Of a stretch of 64,000 nucleotides of DNA, positions 43,427-51,777 are shown one piece after another. The translations under genes and the position numbers were made by a program. How positions within the stretch are numbered: position 1 is the stretch's first letter; every line of letters begins with the position of its first letter. The notes beneath the pieces were generated by a model. It had not been told where the DNA came from. It searched no databases and saw nothing but the letters and a program-made list of their open reading frames with translations. The stretch covers positions 2,728,001-2,792,000 of the forward strand of contig OZ241894.1 in the NCBI GenBank assembly GCA_965203575.1. The letters are read 5' to 3'. Source of the DNA: Aldehydirespirator sp965203575. GTDB taxonomy: Bacteria; Actinomycetota; Acidimicrobiia; Acidimicrobiales; Aldehydirespiratoraceae.

Positions 43427-44964
43427 ATGATGCTCGCTGACAGCTTGCCAGACACTAGCTCCGGCAACAACATGTTGCGGGCATCAGTAAGTTGGTCTGC
43501 TTGTCGGCGACACATGAGCGACCGATCAAGTAATGGTCTAGAATGGTGTTCGAACATGGTCGCAGTAGGCGCAGGAGGAATCGAGACTACAGTGGACAGG
43601 ATAGCAGTAGATGGTACCCTCTGATGGCTCCTAGATGTGCCAGTGACAAAAGACTGAAGTCGGTCTTGGAATGTCCTAGAACGAGCTAGACAGTAGATGT
43701 AACCCTTGCTGAAGGGTGTAGTTGGACGGATCACCAGATATTCTGTCGAACAAACGGCGCGTTGATCATCGGATACGTCAGCCAACCAGACGCGTTCGAT
43801 TTCAGGATTGAGTCGAGATACGAGGATTGAGTCTGGTTGAACAACTAGCTTATGGCTCTTGATTGATCGGCCGTATTCATGTCTAGGAGTCTGATTGGAG
43901 TCGAAAGCGGGAATGCTGAAATGTGTGAACCGCTCCGAGGGACAGGTACGAGGCTCGACAGTGTCACGAATCTGGTCAATGATATCGCTGAGTGATCCGA
44001 CAGTCCAGCCTTCGGGGATTGGGCCGAGTTCCGAGGGTTGGAATGATTCAGGGAAGAGGGCGTCGAAGTCCGGTGGAAGGCCTGATGGTCGGCCCTCTGC
44101 CTTGGCGTGCACAGGATCGAAGTCGACGAACCATGACTTGAAGAGCGCGTGGGCCATCTCCTCCAATGTCATGCTCATGCGTCGGTTCAGTTCGATCTTG
44201 TCATCTAGCGTGCCGAGGATGCGTGCGATCTTCTGCTGTTCGTGGATCGGAGGGACGGAGACAGGCAGCTGATAGAAGGACCCACGACTTGTAGAAGGAA
44301 TGGCTGATCCACTGTCCATGCCATTGATGTCTACTGTCAGCAGTTGATAGTAGGCCCATCGAGTATCGATGTTGGTCTTCGGCTTCAGATAGAAGGCCGT
44401 GTCAATGACAAAGCACGGGTCAGGAGAATAATGGATACCTCGATTTGCCCCTTTACGTCCAATCACCACAGTCGGATGTCGGCACAGCGGCTCGTCGTGC
44501 GATCCGATCGGTCCATTTGTTCCGAACACTCGATAGCGGCCTGACGTATGCTGGTAGTTCCGCAGTGCTCGCCCATACTCCAAAGTGACCAAGTCACCCC
44601 AACGAGCTTCAGTCCAAGAACTCTCGATAGTCGAGGACGTTGAAACGACTTCGGCACCTCGCAAGACGACATATTGTTGTTTGATCTCTTTGTGAAAGCT
44701 TGTCGGGAGTCTGGCCCAGTCGTGGGTCTGTATCAGTATGGGGATGTTCGACTGCTCGATTGCTTCTTCCAGTTCGGCTAGCCGGCTGGCGGGGATCCGC
44801 TCGAGGCCCGGGCCGCGCAACACCAGGTCGAGGTCGCTGGCGGGGTGGCTGCGGCCGTTGACGCGGCTGCCGTAGGCCCATGCTTCGGCGTCGGGGACAT
44901 GCTCGGCCAGCAGCGCTTCCAGCTGACGGCGGTAGCGGTCGGGCAGGTCTAGGCGATCAGTCAT
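43423..44964 (-). CDS. hsdS: Type I restriction specificity subunit fused to N-terminal MNT nucleotidyltransferase
   Basis: A 513-residue fusion. Residues 1-103 are a minimal nucleotidyltransferase: AYGSRVNGRSHPASDLDLVL gives the GS (32-33) and DxD (44-46) motifs. Residues 117-513 are a full HsdS: TRD1, a conserved helix region PPIHEQQKIARILGTLDDKI with SWFVDFDPVHAKAEG, TRD2 from about 318, and the C-terminal LLPELVSGKLS. The third NTase acidic residue, usually Asp in a vDvvDw segment, appears to be Gln79 (ILIQTHDW). The ATG overlaps the HEPN stop by 8 bases; a longer upstream reading runs through the HEPN gene and is rejected. The NTase start is GC-rich, the HsdS part AT-rich. Confidence 0.9.
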   Translation of the reverse strand: MTDRLDLPDRYRRQLEALLAEHVPDAEAWAYGSRVNGRSHPASDLDLVLRGPGLERIPASRLAELEEAIEQSNIPILIQTHDWARLPTSFHKEIKQQYVVLRGAEVVSTSSTIESSWTEARWGDLVTLEYGRALRNYQHTSGRYRVFGTNGPIGSHDEPLCRHPTVVIGRKGANRGIHYSPDPCFVIDTAFYLKPKTNIDTRWAYYQLLTVDINGMDSGSAIPSTSRGSFYQLPVSVPPIHEQQKIARILGTLDDKIELNRRMSMTLEEMAHALFKSWFVDFDPVHAKAEGRPSGLPPDFDALFPESFQPSELGPIPEGWTVGSLSDIIDQIRDTVEPRTCPSERFTHFSIPAFDSNQTPRHEYGRSIKSHKLVVQPDSILVSRLNPEIERVWLADVSDDQRAVCSTEYLVIRPTTPFSKGYIYCLARSRTFQDRLQSFVTGTSRSHQRVPSTAILSTVVSIPPAPTATMFEHHSRPLLDRSLMCRRQADQLTDARNMLLPELVSGKLSASII

Positions 44965-45379
44965 CGAAGGGCTCGCTGATGATGGCAGCGAGATGCTTTG
45001 CGTCGGCTGCGAATCGCGGCACCAACTCGAGCGTGGCGTCCGCGAAGGCTTCACCGTACTTGTGGGCGGTGTCATTGCGGCTGTCGCGATACTCCAACCA
45101 GCGTTCGCAGGCCTCGATCGAGATCAGGCCGTGCTGGGCTGCGTGTCGAAAGACAGACTTGAACGGGAGTTCGTCCGCCTGCTGGTTCGAGGCGAAATAG
45201 GGGCGTAGGCGCTTCTTGAGCAGGCGTCCGCACTGTTCCAGAATGATCTCGAACTCCTTCACGCAAGACGCCCGGAAAATGTCATAGAAGATGTCATCCG
45301 ACTCGACGTGCTGAAGCTGATCGAACGACGCCTCCAAAGTCCGGATGCAACGATCCAAGAAGTCGGTGTTCAGTGTCAT
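44957..45379 (-). CDS. HEPN-domain toxin (HepT-like, NTase substrate-binding family)
   Basis: A 140-residue all-helical protein of the HI0074/HepT family: DIFRASCVKEFEIILEQC, SIEACERWLEYRDSRNDTAH and a C-terminal helix. The HEPN catalytic pattern R-x4-H is RNDTAH (Arg101, His106). Its start overlaps the hsdM stop (ATGA) and its stop overlaps the MNT-HsdS start by 8 bases. In MntA/HepT pairs the HEPN protein is an RNase toxin neutralised by AMPylation from the NTase; here the NTase is welded to HsdS. Activity is inferred. Confidence 0.86.
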   Translation of the reverse strand: MTLNTDFLDRCIRTLEASFDQLQHVESDDIFYDIFRASCVKEFEIILEQCGRLLKKRLRPYFASNQQADELPFKSVFRHAAQHGLISIEACERWLEYRDSRNDTAHKYGEAFADATLELVPRFAADAKHLAAIISEPFDD

Positions 45380-46995
45380 GGCTCGCTGTCCACGCCGAAG
45401 CCGAGCATCTCGAGGTTCTTCTCGATCTCAGCGTCCAGCCGGGCTCCCTCCGCCTGCTGCGCTCGCCATTGGGCCACCAGGCGGCGCATCTTGTTCTCGA
45501 AGGGCTCGCCGTCGTCCTCCTCGGGCTCGATTCCCACGTAGCGGCCGGGGGTGAGTATGTGGTCGTGGGCTCGCACGTCCTCCAGCGGAACGCTCCTGCA
45601 GAAGCCGGGGTCGTCCTCGTAGTCCCCGCCTCCCGAGCTTCGCCAGGCGTGGTAGGTGTCGGCTATGCGGGCTATGTCGTCGTCGCTGAGCTCGCGGTGG
45701 GTGCGGTCAACCATGTGTCCGAGCTTGCGGGCGTCGATGAACAGCACCTCGCCCCGACGGTCGCGGAAGCGGCCCCCAGCCCGGCCTCTCGCCACGAACC
45801 ACAGGCACGCAGGAATCGGGGTCGAATAGAACAACTTGTCGGGCAGCGCCACCATGCAGTCCACCAAGTCGGCCTCAACGAGGCTCCTGCGGATGTCGCC
45901 CTCACCGGACTGCTTGGACGACATCGAGCCGTTGGCCAGCACGAAGCCGGCGATGCCCGACGGCGACAAGTGGTGCACCATGTGCTGCACCCAGGCGAAG
46001 TTGGCGTTGCGGGCCGGCGGAACTCCGAACTGCCAGCGCTTGTCGTCGGTGAGGCGGTCGCCGCCCCAGTCCTTCACGTTGAATGGGGGATTGGCCAGGA
46101 TGAAGTCTGCCCTCAAGTCGGGATGTCGGTCGTTGTGGAACGTGTCGCCGTGGGCGATCTGGCCCTCGATGCCTCTGATCGCCAGGTTCATCCTCGCCAA
46201 CCGCCAAGTGGTGTAGTTCGACTCTTGGCCGTAGATAGAGATGTCGGCCCTCGCACCCGTCAGCGTCGGGCTGTTGTTGCCGTTGCCGGTGGCGTGGGCC
46301 CGGATGAACTCCACCGACTGCACGAACATGCCGGACGATCCACAGCACGGGTCGTACACCCGGCCGCTGTAGGGCTCCAGCATCTCGACCAGCAGTTTCA
46401 CCACGCATCTCGGCGTGTAGAACTCGCCGCCTCGCTTGCCTTCGGCGCTGGCGAACTGCGACAGGAAGTACTCGTACACCCGGCCCAGCACGTCCTTGGA
46501 TCGGGCCTCGGCGTCGCCCACTCGGATGTCGCCCACCATGTCGATGAGCTGGCCAAGGCGCACCTTGTCGAGTTCGGGGCGGGCGTAGTCCTTGGGCAGC
46601 ACTCCAGCCAGAGCCGGGTTGTCGTGCTCGATGGCGACCATGGCGTCGTCGAGCATCTCGCCGATGTCGGGCTGGCGGGCCGCGTCCTGCAACCCTGTCC
46701 AACGCGCCTCCGACGGCACCCAGAACACGTTCACCGCCCGGTACTCGTCGGGATCCTCGGAATCCGCGCCCTCGGTCTGCTCGGCGGTGAGCTGCGCGTG
46801 GCGCTCCTCGAACGCGTCGGAGATGTACTTCAGGAAGATAAGGCCCAGCACCACGTGCTTGTATTCGGCCGCGTCCATGCTGCCCCGCAACGCGTCGGCC
46901 ATAGCCCACAGCTCCGCCTCATAGCCGGTGACCGCGCCCTGATCGGCCGAACTGGCACCACCAGCCTGCGACTTCGCAGATGATCCCCTTGCCAT
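45376..46995 (-). CDS. hsdM: Type I restriction-modification methyltransferase subunit
   Basis: A 539-residue N6-adenine methyltransferase. The HsdM N-terminal helical domain (VVLGLIFLKYISDAFEER) precedes GGEFYTPRCVVKLLVEML, SAM motif I YDPCCGSSGMF (214-224) and catalytic NPPF (302-305). Intact. It heads the hsdM-HEPN-(MNT)hsdS-unknown-DUF1828 unit; every junction from hsdM to the unknown gene overlaps. Confidence 0.95.
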   Translation of the reverse strand: MARGSSAKSQAGGASSADQGAVTGYEAELWAMADALRGSMDAAEYKHVVLGLIFLKYISDAFEERHAQLTAEQTEGADSEDPDEYRAVNVFWVPSEARWTGLQDAARQPDIGEMLDDAMVAIEHDNPALAGVLPKDYARPELDKVRLGQLIDMVGDIRVGDAEARSKDVLGRVYEYFLSQFASAEGKRGGEFYTPRCVVKLLVEMLEPYSGRVYDPCCGSSGMFVQSVEFIRAHATGNGNNSPTLTGARADISIYGQESNYTTWRLARMNLAIRGIEGQIAHGDTFHNDRHPDLRADFILANPPFNVKDWGGDRLTDDKRWQFGVPPARNANFAWVQHMVHHLSPSGIAGFVLANGSMSSKQSGEGDIRRSLVEADLVDCMVALPDKLFYSTPIPACLWFVARGRAGGRFRDRRGEVLFIDARKLGHMVDRTHRELSDDDIARIADTYHAWRSSGGGDYEDDPGFCRSVPLEDVRAHDHILTPGRYVGIEPEEDDGEPFENKMRRLVAQWRAQQAEGARLDAEIEKNLEMLGFGVDSEP

Positions 46996-47108
46996 CCGTC
47001 TGCCTTCCGTCCGTCGCCGTTGGTGTTGCGCCGCTCCGACGCCAATTCAGCCGCGATGCGCCTTGACCGTGCGATACGTTGACAGACGCCAGAGACAACG
47101 GCAAGCTC

Positions 47109-48389
47109 TCATAGCGTCCACAGTGACGACAGGGGCCACATTCGCAGGCGGTCGCCGACGCTCACTTCGTGCTGGCCCATGTGCAGCAGCACGCCGGCGA
47201 CGAAGCAGCCGGGCGCCGTGTCGTCGAGGCGGTCGCGCATCCAGCGGAGGTGCCGAAGACCGTCGGGCGAGGGCGAGCTGCTGGCCTTGACCTCCACGGC
47301 GATCACCGAGCCGCCGGGCAGCTCGAGGATCAGGTCCACCTCGTGGCGCGCGTCCCGGTAGTGCCACAGGCTCATGCGAGTCCGCGCGCTCGTCGCCTGC
47401 CGGGCGATCTCGTTCACCGCGAACGACTCCGCGAGCGCCCCCATGGCCTGCGATGACGCTGACGCCAGCGCGTCGGGGTCGATGGCCAGCAGACCGGCCG
47501 CGAGGCCGGTGTCGGCGACGTGGAGCTTGGGCCGGCGCACCGCTCTCGACGTGAGGTTGCGCGACCATGCTGGAAGCTCGTGCACCAAGAACACCGTGCG
47601 GAGCCAGTCGAGGTAGGCGACCACCGTCGGATGGCTGATCCCGAGCCGCCCCGACGCCGACCTGAGGTTCACTTCCTGGGCGGTCTGCGCCGCGGCCCAG
47701 CGCAGCAGCGGTTCGAGCGCGGTCGAGCGCCGGATGTCGGCGAGCGCCACGATGTCGCGCCCCACCACCGTCTCCACATAGCTCTCGAACCAGCCGGACC
47801 GCAGGCCCGACGGCAGGCGGAGAACCTCGGGATACCCGCCCCGGCAGATCAGCTCGGCGTAGTCGCGTCGCGTGAGGGGCTCGGGCGCCTCGGGGCCGCG
47901 GCTGCGGCCGGGTCGGCGTGCACGAGCGATCCAAGCGTCGATGGGAGCCGCCGCGGCACCGGCGATCTCTGCCTGCGAGAGGGGCGTGAGGCGCAGGATC
48001 CGTGCCCTTCCGGCCAGGGACTCGCTGATGGTCGGCACCGAGAGGAAGTCGGTGGAGCCTGTGAGCAGGAACCGGCCCGGGACCTGGTCCTCGTCGACGA
48101 GCCGCTTGACTCCCCTGACCAGCCGGTCGCCGGCGACCTGCACCTCGTCCACGACCAGAGGCGTCGGCCAATTCGTGAGGAACGCCGCCGGATCGTCGAG
48201 GGCGGCTCGCAGCATCGTCTCGTCCTCGAGCGTGACGTAGGTTCCGCCGGACTCCTCGGAGATGAGTCGAGCCAGTGTCGTCTTGCCCGCTTGGCGCGCA
48301 CCGTGCAGGACCACCGCGCGGAACCCGCCGAGCGCGTCTCGAATGCGGTCTCCCAGATGCCTGCGAAGATGCCCGCCAACTGGTTCCAT
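47109..48389 (-). CDS. AAA ATPase with DUF4143 domain
   Basis: A 426-residue AAA_14/DUF4143 protein. Walker A GARQAGKTTL, Walker B-like PLVVDEVQ, sensor LLTGSTDFLS, and a C-terminal winged-helix and nuclease-like region (DVADTGLAAGLL pattern read as LHVADTGLAAGLL, ARHEVDLILELPGGSVIAVE with a D...E-x-K arrangement ending in EVKAS). The last block is a PD-(D/E)xK-like fold. Family role is unknown; these genes are common in mobile and defence regions. A four-copy repeat precedes the ATG. Confidence 0.9.
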   Translation of the reverse strand: MEPVGGHLRRHLGDRIRDALGGFRAVVLHGARQAGKTTLARLISEESGGTYVTLEDETMLRAALDDPAAFLTNWPTPLVVDEVQVAGDRLVRGVKRLVDEDQVPGRFLLTGSTDFLSVPTISESLAGRARILRLTPLSQAEIAGAAAAPIDAWIARARRPGRSRGPEAPEPLTRRDYAELICRGGYPEVLRLPSGLRSGWFESYVETVVGRDIVALADIRRSTALEPLLRWAAAQTAQEVNLRSASGRLGISHPTVVAYLDWLRTVFLVHELPAWSRNLTSRAVRRPKLHVADTGLAAGLLAIDPDALASASSQAMGALAESFAVNEIARQATSARTRMSLWHYRDARHEVDLILELPGGSVIAVEVKASSSPSPDGLRHLRWMRDRLDDTAPGCFVAGVLLHMGQHEVSVGDRLRMWPLSSLWTL

Positions 48390-48402
48390 CCCCGCAGAAT
48401 AG

Positions 48403-48491
48403 CACTACTTCGAGAATTGCACCTACATTACTTAGACTTCTGCACCCTCACTACTTCGAGAACTGCATCATCATTAGTTAGAATCCTGCAC
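48403..48491. repeat. Phased four-copy 20-bp repeat upstream of DUF4143 gene
   Basis: Four 20-bp units begin at 48403, 48426, 48449 and 48472, exactly 23 bp apart. Units 1 and 3 read CACTACTTCGAGAA(T/C)TGCA(C/T); units 2 and 4 read CATTA(C/G)TTAGA..(T/C)CTGCAC. The array ends 14 bases before the DUF4143 ATG and is AT-rich relative to its surroundings. A TATTCT -10-like hexamer lies between unit 1 and the ATG on the minus strand. The rest of the gap to purN (to 48605) shows no gene. Confidence 0.8.
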
Positions 48492-48605
48492 GAACTGGTC
48501 GAGCACCGCTCGGCGCGCATCGGTGGGGCACCGCCCTCTGTCCGGCCCCCAACCCGGATTGCACGACGGGCGACGATGCGCTCGTGGGCCACCGCCGCAT
48601 CGACT

Positions 48606-49295
48606 TCATCTCGGCATCCAGTGAGGAAGCGCGGCGAGCGCCTCGGCTATGGCCGTGACGATCAGTTCGTGCTCGGCCGCTTGGATCCGGGCCCGCAGCG
48701 ACTCGATGGTGTCGCCGAGACGGATCGGCACCTCCACCGAGGCGATCACCGGGCCGTCGTCGACGCCCTCGTCAGGAACGTAGTGGACCATCGCTCCGGT
48801 GCGGTCGATCAGGCCGGCCTGGTAGGCGGCCCAGGCGTCGGCTATGGCCGACGGGCCCGGGAACTGGCCCGGCAGGGCCGGATGGAGGTTGATCACCCGG
48901 TTTCCGAACCGGTCCAGGAACGCCGACGACAGCAGGTGCATCCATCCGGCCAGCACCACGAGGTCCGGGTCGGACGCGGCGACCGCTGCGGCCAGCTCGG
49001 CGTCGTAGCGGCGCCGGGCGTCCGAGCCGGCTCGCCGGCCCTCCCCATGCGGTGCAGGCGTCGTCGCTCCTGGCTGGCCCTCCTCCGTGTCGGTCGGGCA
49101 CGCCAGGTACGGCGACAGCGGCCAGTAGTGCGTGTCGATGCCCGCCTGCCGTGCCTTGTCGCCCGCGCCCGCGCCCTTGCGGTTGACGATCACCGCCGCC
49201 ACCTCGGCGTCGAGCCGCCGTCCGGCGATGGCCTCGAGGATCGCCTCCAGGTTGGAGCCCGCCCCCGACGCCAGCACCACCAGGCGGCCGGTCAT
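48606..49295 (-). CDS. purN: Phosphoribosylglycinamide formyltransferase
   Basis: A 229-residue GART that formylates GAR with N10-formyl-THF. Motifs: LASGAGSNLEAIL for phosphate binding, INLHPALPG with catalytic Asn/His near 136-138, and VHYVPDEGVDDGPVI with the catalytic Asp. An insertion of about 30 low-complexity residues (about 65-95) replaces a short loop between the GIDTHYW strand and the RRYDAELAAAV helix; family members lack it. Last gene of the purine unit. Confidence 0.94.
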   Translation of the reverse strand: MTGRLVVLASGAGSNLEAILEAIAGRRLDAEVAAVIVNRKGAGAGDKARQAGIDTHYWPLSPYLACPTDTEEGQPGATTPAPHGEGRRAGSDARRRYDAELAAAVAASDPDLVVLAGWMHLLSSAFLDRFGNRVINLHPALPGQFPGPSAIADAWAAYQAGLIDRTGAMVHYVPDEGVDDGPVIASVEVPIRLGDTIESLRARIQAAEHELIVTAIAEALAALPHWMPR

Positions 49296-49409
49296 CGACA
49301 GGTCCCGTGCAGCCCGACTCGGCCGGTCATCTTTGGGTGTCGGCGGGCCGAACTCGGCCGGTCATCGACAAGTCCTGTCGAGCGCCGGGCGGCCGGTCAT
49401 CGCCAGGCG
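49285..49409. repeat. 35-bp tandem array between purM and purN
   Basis: CGGCCGGTCAT recurs at 49285, 49320, 49355 and 49390, exactly 35 bp apart; copies 1 and 3 extend the match to about 20 bp. Copy 1 contains the purN ATG and copy 4 contains the purM stop, so the whole purM-purN junction is built from the repeat. Confidence 0.85.
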
Positions 49410-50476
49410 CCTTCCAGCACGACCCGGCCAGCGTCGGACTGGGCCGGATGGCGGCCTTCGACGACCGAGCCGATGACGTGATGGCCCTGGCGGCTCAGGG
49501 CCTCGGCGCTGGCATCGTCGACCACGGCCACGAGGCCGATGCCCATGTTCCAGACCCGGAACGCCTCGGCGTCGTCGAGCCCGCCCCAGTCCACCAGCGT
49601 CGGGAACGGCTCGGGCACGGGCCAGGAGCCCAGCTCGATCCGGGCACCGAGACGGTCGGGCAGCACCCTGGGAAGGTTGTCGAAGAAGCCGCCGCCGGTG
49701 ATGTGGGCCAGCGCCTTGGGCCGGACGCCCGCCTCCGAGAACCCGTCGATCACCGGCAGGTAGCTGCGGTGCGGCTCCAGCAGGGCGTCGACCAGGGCGG
49801 TGCCGGGCGACCGGCCCTCCAGCAGCCGGCGGATCAGCGAGTAGCCGTTGGTGTGGGGTCCGGAGCTGGCCACGCCCACCAGCCGGTCGCCGGCCCGGAC
49901 GTCCTCGGGGCGGGGCAGCAGCCCGTGACGGGGGACCGCGCCGACGATGGTCCCGGCCACGTCGGCCGCGCCCGGCGCGTACACGCCGGGCATTTCGGCG
50001 GTCTCGCCGCCCAGCAGGGCGCAGCCCGCGGCCCGGCAGGCGTCGGCCATGCCGGCCACGATCTCGGCGGCGGCGGTGGGCACGAGCCGGTCCATGGCGA
50101 TGTAGTCGAGGAAGAACAGGGGCCGGGCGCCGTGCACCGCGATGTCGCCGATGCAGTGGTTGACCAGGTCGGTGCCGACACCCCGCCAGCGCCCGTGGCG
50201 GGCGGCCAGGGCCACCTTGGTGCCGACCCCGTCGGTGGAGGCCACCAGCACGGAGTCGGGGCCCAGGGCGGCGGCCGAGTAGAGCCCGCCGAAGCCGCGC
50301 ACCGTGTTGATGACCTCGGGGGTGCGGGTTGAGGCCACCGCCTCGGCCATGAGGGCGACCGCCCGGTTGCCGGCGTCGATGTCAACGCCCGCGTCGCGGT
50401 AGCTGGCCGCTTCGGGTCGGGCCGGCGATGGGGGCGCGCCGGCGTCCTGCCCGGCCTCGGTCACCGACGGGCTCAT
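49397..50476 (-). CDS. purM: Phosphoribosylformylglycinamidine cyclo-ligase
   Basis: A 359-residue AIR synthetase. STDGVGTKVALAARHGR, GTDLVNHCIGDI, LLGGETAEMPGVY, VGVASSGPHTNGYSL and ITGGGFFDNLPR are family motifs for ATP and FGAM binding. ATG overlaps the purD stop (ATGA). Confidence 0.96.
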   Translation of the reverse strand: MSPSVTEAGQDAGAPPSPARPEAASYRDAGVDIDAGNRAVALMAEAVASTRTPEVINTVRGFGGLYSAAALGPDSVLVASTDGVGTKVALAARHGRWRGVGTDLVNHCIGDIAVHGARPLFFLDYIAMDRLVPTAAAEIVAGMADACRAAGCALLGGETAEMPGVYAPGAADVAGTIVGAVPRHGLLPRPEDVRAGDRLVGVASSGPHTNGYSLIRRLLEGRSPGTALVDALLEPHRSYLPVIDGFSEAGVRPKALAHITGGGFFDNLPRVLPDRLGARIELGSWPVPEPFPTLVDWGGLDDAEAFRVWNMGIGLVAVVDDASAEALSRQGHHVIGSVVEGRHPAQSDAGRVVLEGAWR

Positions 50477-51759
50477 GTCTGCCGGGTCTTCGTGAGCGCC
50501 AGCCCGATGTCGGCGCGGTGCTGGGCGCCCTCGAAGCTGATGGCCGCGACCCCGAGGTGGGCCTTACGGGCCGCGGCTTCGGTGTCGGATCCCAGTGCGG
50601 CGACAGCCAGGACCCGGCCCCCGGTGGCGTGCAGGACGCCGTCGATGGTGCCGGTGCCGGCGTGGAACACCACGCAGCCCGCCTCGGCGGCAGCATCGAG
50701 CCCGTGGATCGGAGCCGGGTCGGCCCGGCCGTCGGGGTACCCGGTCGAGGCCATCACCACTGCCACGCAGGCCTCCGGCGACCAGTCGATGGCGACGCCG
50801 GCGATGGATCCGGTCGCGCCGGCCAGCATGATCTCGTAGGGGTCGCTGCGCAGTAGCGGCAGCACGGCCTGGGCCTCGGGATCCCCGAAGCGGCAGTTGA
50901 ACTCGATCACCTTGGGGCCGTCGTCAGTCAGCATCAGGCCGGCGTACAGCACGCCCCGGTAGGGGGTTCCGGCCCGGTGCAGCCCGGCCAGCGTCGGCGC
51001 GATAATCCGCTCGGAAACCTCGGCGGTCAGCTCGCTGCCCGCAGCCGGTGATGGCGCCACCGCGCCCATGCCCCCGGTGTTGGGGCCGCGGTCGCCCTCG
51101 AGCAGCCGCTTGTGGTCCTGGGCCGGCGGCAGCACCGCGAAGCTCTCGCCGTCGCAGAGGGCCAGCACCGACAGCTCCCGGCCCTCGAGACGGTCCTCCA
51201 GCAGGATCTCCTCACCGGCCGCCCCGAACCGGCCGCGCACCAGCATGGCCTCCACGGCCTCCACGGCCTCCTCGCGGCTTGCCGGGACGATCACCCCCTT
51301 GCCCGCAGCCAACCCGGAGGCCTTGACCACGGGCACGTCGGGCCGGGCCCGCAGATGGGCCAGCGCCGCTCCGGCGTCGCGGAAGACGCGGGCCGGCGCA
51401 GTCGGGATCCGGTGGTCGATGAGGAACTGCTTGCAGTGGGCCTTGGAGGCTTCCAGGCGGGCGCACGAAGCGTCGGGGCCGAACGCCGCGATTCCGGCCG
51501 CGCCCAGCGCGTCGACCAGGCCCGCGGCCAGCGGTCCCTCCGGGCCGACCACCACCAGATCGACCCGCTCGCGGCGGCACAGCTCGATCAGGCCGGCGGT
51601 GTCTCCGGCCGCCACCGGCGCGTTCTCGGCCCGGTCGCAGGACGCGATGCCTGGATTGCCGGGCGCCGCGATCAGCCGCTCGACGTGAGCCGACCGGCTC
51701 AGCGCCCACACCAAGGCGTGCTCGCGGCCGCCGCCGCCCACCACCAGCACGCAACTCAT
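50473..51759 (-). CDS. purD: Phosphoribosylamine-glycine ligase
   Basis: A 428-residue ATP-grasp GARS joining glycine to phosphoribosylamine. VLVVGGGGREHALVWAL at the N terminus, VVVGPEGPLAAGLVD, the ATP-grasp loop VVKASGLAAGKGVIVP, GPNTGGMGAVAPSP and EFNCRFGDPEAQAVLPLL are diagnostic. Confidence 0.97.
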   Translation of the reverse strand: MSCVLVVGGGGREHALVWALSRSAHVERLIAAPGNPGIASCDRAENAPVAAGDTAGLIELCRRERVDLVVVGPEGPLAAGLVDALGAAGIAAFGPDASCARLEASKAHCKQFLIDHRIPTAPARVFRDAGAALAHLRARPDVPVVKASGLAAGKGVIVPASREEAVEAVEAMLVRGRFGAAGEEILLEDRLEGRELSVLALCDGESFAVLPPAQDHKRLLEGDRGPNTGGMGAVAPSPAAGSELTAEVSERIIAPTLAGLHRAGTPYRGVLYAGLMLTDDGPKVIEFNCRFGDPEAQAVLPLLRSDPYEIMLAGATGSIAGVAIDWSPEACVAVVMASTGYPDGRADPAPIHGLDAAAEAGCVVFHAGTGTIDGVLHATGGRVLAVAALGSDTEAAARKAHLGVAAISFEGAQHRADIGLALTKTRQT

Positions 51760-51777
51760 CGGCCTCTCAAGCTCCCC

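Noticed and set aside
48403..48491. Possible CRISPR array
   Set aside because: Units are separated by only 3 bp, far too short for spacers, and no cas genes are present.
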